A stretch of 64,000 bases of DNA from Casuarius casuarius (taxonomy: Eukaryota; Chordata; Aves; Casuariiformes; Casuariidae), in contig PTFA01000020.1 of the NCBI GenBank assembly GCA_003342895.1, forward strand, positions 6,589,644 through 6,653,643, in the 5' to 3' direction. Positions within the stretch are counted from its first letter, which is position 1. The number at the start of each line of letters is the position of its first letter. Shown here piece after piece: positions 31,381 to 41,779 of the stretch. A program made the position numbers and the translations under genes. The notes under the pieces are model-generated. The model saw only the letters and a list, made by a program, of their open reading frames with translations, had not been told where the DNA came from and did not search any database.

Positions 31381-32784
31381 TCTAGAGTGTTTATGGTAAA
31401 CCGCCTTCTTTGCATACCAAGAAGTTGCAACAGAGATAAACAAATTGCTACAAATGACAAAGGTAAAACTTTTTATTCTGAAGATTATTTCTCAGGCAAC
31501 TTTGCAGTACCTTTGTTTTCTAGCTTCTTGTTAATGAAACAATGACAGTGATTTACAGAGAAAACAAAACTGCTTAGTTTTCTTATGGTGAGACTGCAGA
31601 AAGGGCACATAATGTGACATGATATTTGAAAGCTATCTGGGTACAACTGCAGCTTTTATGTCTCAGTTGCAGTATTTATAGAGAGCCCTTAGATGGTGCT
31701 GTATAGCAAGGTCAGCCCCGCATGACTCTGTTCTGCATGTGAGGTGGTAGCTGCTCTACAGAGTTAAGACTACATTAGGGATGTGTTTGCCCCATCTGAA
31801 AGTATGCTTTAATAAAACAGTCACAGGCTTCCTTAGCAGCTGTCTGGTTTCTTGACCCACTAATCTTAGACTTCTGCTGAAATTCAAACTTTTTTCATGA
31901 AGTTGTCAGGTAAAAGAAAGTTAATTCCCAAATGCTGTAAGAATAAGATGTAGAAGCAAAAGTGATCATCAGACCCTATATAAGGGTGTCCCACAGAAGT
32001 CAAAGCTTTCTGCCCAGTGGTGGAAATGTCCTGTTTTCTTTGCTAAGTGTTATATCCAGCTGCATGCTAGGTAATGCCTATTCCTGTGCCTTGTTTTCTA
32101 CATATCCATGGATCCATAGCCCAGGTCTAGAATTTCACCTTAGTTCAATCTTGAGAACATGGATAAACTACCTCTGGGCACTGTTAATTAAGAGTGGTAA
32201 ATGCAATCTGTCAGTAGAGACATTTTAAATATTAAATAATACATTCAAACCTAGATTTCAGTATATATGCTAATTACATGCTATAATTTAATGCCTATAA
32301 AACTTGAACCCTGTCATGCTTAAGCTCTATGTCTATCTATATGTAAAGCATAGTATTTTTAAATAGCGGCTGAAGAGTTTATCAAGGATATTTGGGGATC
32401 ATCGCGACAGAGGAATCGTATTCGCCCTGGTAACTTCCTGACATAATTACGGGTGTAGTATTGTGGCATTCGGGTTAAGTCTTCCACACTGCAGAACTCA
32501 CTTTATTTCTAAAGAGCTGCTGGATTGGGGGTGCAGATTTGGGGATTTGAATTGTGTTGTTAATTATAAATAAATTGAAATGGATTTTTTTTCAGCGGGA
32601 TGGATCTCAAGCCATGAGGTAGGTTTTGTTTGAAAGCTGTTTGTGAATTTGTAAAAGGAAGTTATTAGATAACTCTCCAATACAGTATCAGTATCTTGCT
32701 TTTTCTTTTATAATGAGGCAAGGGAAAAGTAAGATGTTGAAGATAACTTTATCTCTGCAGATTGGAAAAGAGCTAAGTAGCTAA
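31381..32784 (+). CDS. Hypothetical small spliced gene (candidate, four exon-like segments)
   Basis: Four segments on the + strand are bounded by usable splice sites and share one reading frame: 31381-31462, 32367-32429, 32596-32618 and 32761-32784. The first has a strong acceptor (TTCTTCTGTGTTTAG) and a GTAAAA donor. The second has donor GTAACT. The third, 23 bases, has acceptor TTTTTTTTCAG and donor GTAGGT. The last has acceptor TTATCTCTGCAG and ends in TAA. Phases run 1-1-0, so the frame is open throughout. Starting at the in-frame ATG at 31393 the product would be about 59 residues, including AEEFIKDIWGSSRQRNRIRP. No family was recognised. The position and strand correspond to mammalian C4orf51, but resemblance to it is not convincing. 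Chance assembly of pseudo-exons remains a serious alternative. Confidence 0.3.
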
Positions 32785-32788
32785 GTGC

Positions 32789-32804
32789 TTTTTTTTTTTT
32801 TTTT
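32789..32804. repeat. Poly-T tract
   Basis: A run of about 16 T lies directly after the stop codon of the candidate spliced frame. A second, longer T run sits near 33080-33099. Confidence 0.8.
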
Positions 32805-33481
32805 AAGTTAGATGTATTGCCTTCATATAGCTTTATTGTGTGTTTATGTAGATTTCTGTAATTTGGGAATAGATGAGATTATTTCCCATCTTTTCCCACA
32901 ATATGAGAGGGTTAAGCCTAGGAGTAATTCCAGCAAAGCAAATTAAATAATTTCATGTTTTCAGAATGACTTCATTTAGTCATGACTTTTATTTATTTTG
33001 AGAAAAAGGGAAAAAGAGCTAGTGTTTTTACAATCTCTGCTGTATTTTTTTAATCTTTGTAACTTCCTATAATGCAACTTTTTTTTTTTTTTTTTTTTAA
33101 CTTTGAGATATACCAGGCTGCATAGACTGAGTATCCACTGTATGTTCTGCTTGTCCCAGTAACTTTCATCCTATGGTCTCTGCATGCTGTTATTTTAGGT
33201 GTATCCTTTACCATTATGTGAGTTGAGTTAACATTACCCCAAATCCTGCTGGCATATAGCTGGGAACAAGTATTGAGTGTTTGTGTGTTGAGCAACTCTG
33301 CAGCTAAAATCACTGACAAGTTAAATGTTACTAGATATGACTTGTAGCCTAAACATAGCAGCTATAAATTCTCACCTGTGCAAAGGGAATCCTGTAGCTC
33401 TGCTCAATACGTTCCTCCAGCTGCAGCTGAATTTCCGCTGGGTTAAAACCCTTAGGCAGCTGTAGCAGTGTTTCACATTGA
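32805..33481. other. Intergenic AT-rich DNA
   Basis: Homopolymer-rich sequence; nothing recognised. Confidence 0.4.
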
Positions 33482-33700
33482 TCTAGCACTTTTCACCCTC
33501 AAAGCTTGTTCAAATATTTGAACTCAGTAAAGCACTTCACAGTGTTGAGAGTAGGCAAGTATCACTGCAACTTTACAGAAAAAGGAACAGCCACTGAGAG
33601 GTTAAAGTGACTTTCCCTCACCCCACAGCAAGTCAGTGGTGGAGCTGGAATTACAGCTGGGGAGGTTCCTGGCTCTTGCCACACTACAATGCTGTGTAGA
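33482..33700 (-). mobile_element. MIR-like amniote SINE relic
   Basis: The + strand reads as the reverse complement of a MIR-type element. It has a TAGCACTTTTCA-like end, then a TTTACAGAAAAAGGAACAG block corresponding to 'tttacagatgaggaaactg'. GAGAGGTTAAAGTGACTT comes next, then a CACAGCAAGTCAGTGG core, GAGCTGGAATTACAGCTGG and a CTTGCCACACTACAATGC end. The match covers most of the SINE in the right order, the clearest MIR-like copy in the window. Confidence 0.75.
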
Positions 33701-36700
33701 AAGGTCATTTCCCAAAATAGTACAAAAAGTTCCCATTCGTTATTGATAATAGTGCAACAAAGGACTCTAGCTGTATTAATAGGTCACTGTATAATGTCCT
33801 TAATAATCCATAATTAGCAACCCTGCAAAAATGGCAACTCTCCATTGTTCCGGGGTAGTATCACTTCCAGTTAGTTTTGTCTACTCTTGATATGTTTTGG
33901 CTCGTCTAAAACAACCTTATTTAAAGTAAATAGGCACATTCAAAAGTTACGTGTAAATATCTTCCCCATTAATATCGTGCCGGACTGCGTATTGGACTCA
34001 TTTTTCAGATCAGTATAACTCCTCTACCGTGGGAAGTACATGCCTGTGGGCAGCAGCGCAGGCACTCTTCTCTGTCGCTTTGAAGCCATGGAACAGAGGT
34101 TTGTCTGTGTGGGAAGAAATAGGAGGGAACTGTGGGCCTTTGGAGAAGGACATATATAGCCCCCTTTAAGGCTAAGTGACTGGCAATAAAGGATTTTGGT
34201 GGCAACGTTTTCTATGTTGTGTGACAGGGAGCCAGGGCGAGCATAACAGCACAGCCTAGGAGTGGAGGTACAAGTGTGTGTTGGGGTGCCTAAGGAGGTG
34301 CCAGATTTGGTGATGGTCTTTCGGCTGTGCAGGGAGGGAAGGCAAACCTCATCGGTGCACAGTGAGGCAGGGGAGAGGGAGCTGAATGCTTGTGAAGGGA
34401 TTTTCATGGAGATTTGCTCCCTGCTAGACTCCATTTTTCAAATGTCCCCAGGGCTGGGGCATCTGGTAGGTGCTGCTTGATCCTGTAGATATTTTTACAC
34501 CGGCATTTATAAAATTCTGTAAATCTCCTTTGAACTTAGAAGTAGTAATCAGCATTTTTACTTATTGGCTTCAACAGTGTGCTTACTGAAGGTTTCTGTT
34601 TCGTGTTTTCTCTCTAAATGAATTATTTGAACTGCCAGATAATTTAGCAAATTCTAAATAGGCACTGAGTGGTAAGTATGAAGCTTGAGGTTTTTGGGTT
34701 TTTTTTCTGAATCTATGCATTTACTATTGACAGAAGAGCAAAACGGTGTTTTATCTTAGCCAAGTCTGAAATACTGTAGTGTGAATGATGGTGGGAGGAA
34801 GGACGTTCACAAAGCATCAAATCAATTTACTCAGCCCTGTTTTGGCCTGAGTTAGGGTGAAGTGTTTCAAAACAGACGAACACAGGAAAAAAAAGCCTGA
34901 GAGAAGAACAAAGATAGAATATTACATAAACAAAATGTGTAAGGAAAGTTAAGAAACTAGAGCATGTAGAGCATGGAGAAGTGGTAAGTAAAGGGGATGG
35001 GATGCTGTGCTCTCATCTGTACAGTAATACCTGCAGATACATGTATTTGAATTAATAAAGCAATAGGGGCTTTTTGTGCTGCATTTGCTTTTTAATGCTC
35101 GTTGGTTGGAGTAATTGGCTCTGTTGTTGTGGGCACCGGGAATGCCAGCCTGGCTCTTACGGTCACTGGCTTGTGAGCGTAACCTACTGGAGGTCAAAAC
35201 ACTGGAGAGTCTGCTCTGTACACTTCCCAGGGTAACAGTCATAATAGTTATTGCTTTGGAAAAACAATGTTGATGGTCCCTGCCTTTATCTGGTTTGTTG
35301 CTTCTATTGAATTTTTTATATTTTAAGTATTTTTGCACCTGCTTAACTATTTTTGTATGGATTCAGAGTTTTTGAGGGTGCTTATTTTTAAACCACAGTT
35401 CAGTTTACACTACTGAAGCTGGTCAAATAACTTGTCAAAGATTGAGCTGTAAATATTGGTCAGTATTTTTGAGTGATATTTTGGTACTTGATCAGTCATC
35501 CTACTTTCATTCTTCATGGTAATTAAGTCAGACAGAAATGGTCAACCAGTCCCACTTCGGAAAAACTGTACTTTCAGCTAAAGAAAAAAAAAACCTCTTG
35601 TGATAGATGTCAAATGATTCATAGCAAATGCTGATGGTTACATAATTTGAGCGTTGAGTACATCTGCCTTCTGCACAATGGAACTCCAGAGCGACCTGAG
35701 TAAAAACATCCTATAAGAAGAGACAAATGATCTCGTTATTGAATGCCATAGTTCGTGCTTCCTGGTTTCACACTTTGGGCAGTGCCAAGCCTGAGTGTCT
35801 TTGGTAGCAAGAGAGGTTTCCAGGTCTGTGTGGTTTGTGTTTTCTGGTATCAGATGGCTTAGTGTTTCCCTTGGTATGAATCCTTTCCAAGAACTAGGGG
35901 GGTTGCTGTCAATCCTCCACTTTCCTCCTGCAAACCTGTTGTAACACATAGTATTTTAATACAAAACATGACATGAAACAGCCCGTGGATTTTGTGATCC
36001 ATTACAGATCTGCTGAGGCTATAGCAAAGCAGTCAGGGCATCGGTGACTAGATCACCTCCCGTAAGGTTTACAGTCTTGCATTTTTTGGGTGGCAGAGTC
36101 GTACTTCCTCAGAATTTCTTTCTCCCTCACTAAAAACCACTCAGATGAAGGTAGTGCGGTTATCCATGTCAAAGACCCAATCTGAACTGGTTTGAAAATT
36201 GTTCTTTAATCACAGTGAATAGCCTTCTTGCCCCATGCTGCTCCTTAAAAACACTCACCTTACCAGTTGCAATATGCATCTGCTATAGGATGGTTTGAAA
36301 CCTGCAGAATAGGCTTACTTTGTCAGGGTAATAGTGGACTTTATCTGGAATTAGGAGAATTCAGACCTCCTCAAAATTACGGCTCCAGTTTGCAACAGAC
36401 CTGTGTAATTTTCCATCTTGCTAGAGAGCCTTTTTTTTTTCTCTCTCTCTCTGCTGCTCTGTGGCTTGGTCAGGACAAGCTGCATGCTGTATATCTGCCT
36501 GCGCCTGTTTGGAAGTGATGCAGTGCACTGTGTGTTGTACTCAGATTTACAGCCAAGGTAAAAAGAACAACCACATGTTACCATCTTTTTCCCCCCCCCA
36601 GGTATGTCAAACTGCTTTCTGTTCCTTCAGAAGCACACTGGGCTACCCAGACCTGGTGGAAATGTGCTAAAGAAAATGCTAAGAGCCCTAAATCGATTGC

Positions 36701-39700
36701 TTCAGGTCTCATTTCCTTCTGGGTTCTATATTTCTGGCTTGTTTTCTTTTTCTTTCTTTTTTTTTTTTTTACTGCTTTGTGGTGGGACAAAACTACTGAG
36801 AATGTGAAAGGTTTTGCAGCTGGAAGAGAGAAGATACAGAGGAGGCAAGATCAAGGCTCACAACTGTTGTGCAAATAACTTTAAAGGCGTAACATTTTAG
36901 AAGAGGCCTGTTTGCAGCGAAGTAGTGCAAAACGTCACTATTAGGCAGGAAATCTTGGTTCTGGAGCCGCAAAAGATTCAAATCCATTGGGATACCTCTG
37001 TTTTTTTCTAGGTATCTTCTGTTTACGTGGTGTGGACTTGCTAAAACTATCCCTCAAGCTTTCCTTCTGCTCCTGTCTTTGGATTCTCATCAAGATGTAT
37101 TTCTGCCATCTTCCTGGCAGTGGATTGCGCTGCCTGTTGTTCCCCTTCCCCTAACTTCTGTCCTTAGACAGAAAGCTGCTTTGAGCTGGTGTGTAATTCA
37201 TGCTGCTTTTAATAAGTGAGAGCAAAATTCCTCTTCTGCAAAGCTCCTCTCTTCCGTTTCCTCCTGGCAGTACCTTTGCGTCACTGCCTTCTGACTCATT
37301 TGGCAAATGCTGACAGACCTCTCTCTAGCCTGAGAAGGCAAGAAGTAATCCTGGCACTAAGAGGCACCTGACAGATGTGGCCCTCTTCGCCAGTGTTAGA
37401 TGTGATAAGGGAAAATGCATTTTTCAGCTGGAGCTAGGAAAGGATCCTCACTAGTCCCTTGCCCAAACTGCTGACTGTTTCCCTTCAACAGATGTAGAGC
37501 TTCTGTCAGGCATCTGAGTGGCTGGTGTCACTTTATGAAGTCTTTATTTATAGATGTGTATAAAATCTAAAAATCAGACTTCCTCTATAAATTGTCAACT
37601 TGCCTCTCCTGAAAGCTGGAGGCTACAACTCTGGAGTACATAAGGAAGTCTGTAGAAAGAGCACCTTTTGCTCAGGAAGACTTGTTTGTTTTAGTTTGGC
37701 TTCTGACTTGAGTTGTCTGCAATTTCTTCCTGAAAAGAAGAAAATATTGCTATTGAAGTGGTTTTTTTTAAAAAAAAAGTCCACTGCGGTGTAGTTTTTA
37801 ATATGATGTTTGTATTAGTTCATATGCTGAGTGAAGGAAATCCTGTATAGTTGAGGAGACATATGATATAGTGAAAGCACAGACAAACTAAGATGTGTTG
37901 TCAGGGGATGAAGAGGGCTAATTACTTAAATACGGTGTTCATCTTCTGACATAATTTGTCCAAGGAAGAGGGTAGACCACTGTAACCAGGTGCCCTGGCA
38001 GCTGGTGTGGCTGGCTACCGTTCACCTTCCCGGGACGCGGGTTTAAATCATGCCATGCTGGGTGATCATAAACAGGAAGCATGGGATGATATACAAAGAA
38101 CCGTATTTTAGACTGGGAGTACCTCAGGGTTGACTTTGTGCCTTATAAATTAAGAAAAGCCAGACCTTTTGCTTCAGGGCCAAACTGTGATCCCTGGCAG
38201 ATGCAGTCTCCATTTCCTAGCTAGGCTTGCGTTAATCTCCTGTCTTCTGACTCCTCTCCTGTCCAGAATAACCTGCAGGATAGGTGAGGGCACAGCTGTA
38301 TTGATCGCTTCGGTCAGCACCTCGAACTCCTGCCTCTCTGTCCCGGGAGAGTTTTGCTGCCAATCTCAGGTGTTATCACCTGAGCCTCAGCGCGTCTCTT
38401 TAATGACCTGAAGCCCGCATGGTCTAGTGCAGGCTTGGTTGTCCGTAGTGAGAAAAACCTTGATTATCAACAAGAGAAACTGTGGGATATACCAGTACGG
38501 CCAGGCGGAGGGGAGGTGCTGTCTGGTGTGCTAGGGGCTGCCGTCCTCTCCTGGGTCATCTCTGCCCCGTGTCCCAGATTGCCCCCTGCTTCCTTCCCCG
38601 CAGCTCCGGAGCACTTGGCAGCTGCCCCAGCCGAGCCCACGCCTGGGAGGCCTCTGCGTTCACGCGCCTTGCAGCTGTGAGAGCTTTCAAACACCTTTAA
38701 ACAGGCAGGAGCGGATCTGTCCTTGAAGGCAGCTTTCTTCGCTGGCTGTCCCAGTTCTTGTGTGGGAGACAAGGTCACCATCAGAATCCAAGTCGAATGC
38801 CTCCTTGTGATGGGGTAAGATTTCAGGTTTCACCTGATTAACAGCATTAACTGGTGTAATTTCCCTATACAATATCGGGTGTTGCAGGTGTTCTTTTATA
38901 TTAACAGTGATGCGGAGATCTCTGCGATGAGAAGATTTATGGGACTTGGCAGTCTAACCGTAGCAGCAGCAGGATTGGTTAGAGTTTGTTGTGACTCTGC
39001 AAGTTGTTGTGGTACTTTGGCCACCCTCTGCCAGAATGGAGCAAAAGGAGGCAGAATACGTGCGCTTTTTTGTGAGTACTGTTGAGGTAGAAGTCCGCTG
39101 GCTTTCAGTGTTTGCGCAGTAAATTCAGTGTCAATATGTGTACAGACGGCAGATCTCCAAGGAGTCTGAGGTAAATAGCCTTTCTTTTTGAGGTTTCTCG
39201 AGTGAGCTGCAGAGCTAAGGGAGTTCTTTGAGCTTTTGCCCAGTGCTGAGTTGGCAGATGACTTGGGCAGGAGGCAGCCCTGGTGGCTGGGCAGTGCCGA
39301 GGGTGAGCTTTGAAACCTGCAAGCTTTTGGCAGCTCGGGAACATTCACACTACAGACTGCAGAGTCCCAAAATCTGTGTGGCTGCCAGTGAGGGGTTTTG
39401 GTGATCTACTTTATTTTCAGCTGGTCATTAAGAGCAGAAGCTTGATGTCTCAATTCCTTTGTCAGTCTAGCCCAGGATGCTAAAAAAATCCCACAGAAAA
39501 TGCCTTTTCTGAACTATAAAAAAAAAAAAAACCACCCATTTTGTTTTGCCTCTCTGAAGATGGAGGGTTCTTGAACTCTCTGCTACCAAATAGGAGTCTG
39601 GAGCTTGAGAAATTAGTGAGTAGGTGGCAAAAAACTGATGACAGGACGGCATGTGACTTGTGCTGCCGACAGCAAATGTAAAAAGTTGAAGAACTGGCTG

Positions 39701-40084
39701 TTACGGTGACAAAAATTGAAAATTCTTATGCCCATTATGAGACTGATGGAAAAGATCCAGTTTCTGACAAGTCCTAAGGAAAACCTCCCTGTGTGAAGGG
39801 TTTTGGGAACTGGATTCAAAGGCTGTTGGTCAGAACATGGCTGTAGCGCTCATCAGGAACCACAAATTCTGCTCAACAGGAAATTCCTGTGTTTGTTTTT
39901 AAAACAGCAGTTCACTGGAAAAACCTTTGAGCAATTCTAATTGCTGGATTTTTTTTTTCCTGCTTTCTTCTGAAGCATTAGTTAGCAGTGAGAGCGGGAT
40001 ACTGGAACTGAAGAGTGAATGGGCTGATCTTTTGCCTCGTATGAAGGAAAACCACGTGCAGAATGAGCTTCTCATGTAGCTGCA
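33701..40084. other. Intergenic DNA, no gene recognised
   Basis: Mixed AT-rich sequence with low-complexity C/T runs near 36422-36450 and a moderately GC-rich patch at about 38500-38670. Open frames of 100-150 codons on the - strand (34024-34434, 38896-39348) have no family resemblance or splice context. Confidence 0.4.
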
Positions 40085-40180
40085 GAAGGTCCAGAGGAGG
40101 GTGGCAGGGATGATCACGAGTATGAAATGGGCTCTGTTCCTGGTGACAGTAAACAGGCCGGGGCTGTCCAGCTTGAGGGC
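40085..40180 (+). mobile_element. CR1-like LINE fragment, sense
   Basis: Contains the CR1 ORF2 landmark AGAAGGTCCAGAGGAGGG, then GGATGATCACGAG. A GACAGTAAACAGGCC block and GGGGCTGTCCAGCTTGAG follow, equivalent to 'gacaggctgagagagctggggctgttcagcctggag'. Short and degenerate. Confidence 0.7.
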
Positions 40181-40389
40181 CTTTGGCAGGCAGCTGTAAG
40201 ACAGCTTGGGAAAGGCAAATTGGGAACTATTTTTGTAACGCGAGTAGTGAGGGGACAACTTGGGAAATTACTGGGTTGCAGGCTTGCAGCAAACAAAGCA
40301 CGTTTTCACATAGTGGCTTTACATGTGAATTCTGGAACTCATTGCTAAAGCTAAAAATGGGTTTTAAAAAAGAAAAAACCAGAACCCTG

Positions 40390-40545
40390 GGGCTGCGGTT
40401 TCCCAGGGCACTGTGTCGTGCGAGGGGCGAGGACTCCGCCGAGACCGTCCAGCCCGGGCTGCCGCGGGCTGGCTCCCGCTGGCCGTGTGCGCCCTGGTGG
40501 GCTCGCTGCGACGGGGCAGAGCTGCCGCAGTCGTGTTTTAAAGGA
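40390..40545. other. Orphan CpG-rich patch
   Basis: Roughly twenty CpG dinucleotides fall in about 150 bases, in otherwise CpG-poor intergenic DNA. No exon or known promoter is attached, and the open frames across it on both strands are typical GC-rich artefacts. Confidence 0.6.
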
Positions 40546-41584
40546 GGTGCTTGAGCCAACTTTGGGTACCCACGTTGTGTGCGTGTAATAACCTTTTGTA
40601 GCGTACTTGACATTGTTTTCCTGTAATCGTTGGATGTGATTTAAATTTTATTATGAAATTATTAGCTTTAATAGACTGGCCACAGGAAAGTAACAATGTG
40701 TTTATCAGTTTATCACAAAATGCATTTATCCATAAAATATGATATCCCAACATGTCTGAATTTTGGGAAGCAATGGGCTTATACACCCTTAATTATATTT
40801 TCCTGGTTTGAGTGGCTGGAAGACTGTTCTTTCTAGTTCTGTCTATCTTAGAGAAATCTGTCACTTTGAATAAGAATGAACCTTGACTGGTGGCAATGAA
40901 CTCTTGACACTGTATCACCATATAACTGGATTTTATTTATTTTTAATAGAAATGTCAACTTAAAAGATAGAGTGCATATTTTTAAATCACATTAACATTA
41001 TATTTAGATTTTTTTCTGCTAAGTTTTAGGTGTGCAGTCCCATTAAAAATAGGTAGCTATAAAAACATGAAGTCTTAAAGCTTGCTTACTAAATATTCAG
41101 AGTGCAAATAGACATCACTGGTAACACAAGAGAATGGAGCTATCTGCTTACATTTTAAAAGTGTCACTGGTGTGAGTGATAGGCATCAATATAGGCATAG
41201 TATTATTTCAGTATCATGCTGATGGAGCGAGCACTCCTGCAACTACTTATCTTTGCTTACATGCCCATGCCATTTAAAATTTCTTTCTCAATTTCAGGAA
41301 AAAACATGCTGTGATTTTTTTTTCCCCCTGAATCAGCTACTGCTTCTAACTGTAATGTAATGCAATGTATGCTGTGTACTAGAGTGTCTAAATGTCAGGA
41401 AAATGTTAAGCCCTGCAATACAAGATATGCATGACATGTATAGTTTCTAATAATTTATTTGGTGGTCCTAGCAAGAAATTCTGCATTCAAGTACTCATAC
41501 AGTTTTAGAGCATTTATTCCTACAAGGGAACCACATGACTTTTGCTGGCTCAAATGGCTTTTTGCTTCCCCAGGTGGCAGTTGC

Positions 41585-41765
41585 CCTCAGCATCCCAGTG
41601 CAGGCTGCATCCGTGGCACCACGCTGCACTGTGCGCGTGCTGGGCTGGCTGGGGCGCTGCGGCAGCGCTGCGCTCGGCTCCGGCCCGGAGCTGGGCCCTC
41701 TCGGCAGCACCGGTTCCTCAGCGCTCGTCGCAGCCGGGTAGCGCGTCTGCCGCAGGGTGGGCAGG
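41585..41765. other. Orphan CpG-rich patch
   Basis: About twenty CpGs fall in 180 bases with GCGC and CGCG clusters, 1.2 kb from a similar patch. It has island-like composition, but no gene start was recognised beside it. Confidence 0.6.
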
Positions 41766-41779
41766 TGGTGACGGCAGGC

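Noticed and set aside
34024..34434. 136-residue open frame on the - strand
   Set aside because: No family resemblance; composition fits chance in a GC-richer stretch.
37985..38060. tRNA-like or SINE-like segment with a B-box-like GGGTTTAAATC
   Set aside because: The A box is poor and no cloverleaf can be folded by eye; not enough for a tRNA or a tRNA-derived SINE call.
38896..39348. 150-residue open frame on the - strand
   Set aside because: Serine-rich, no recognisable family, no supporting splice sites and no conserved-looking motif.
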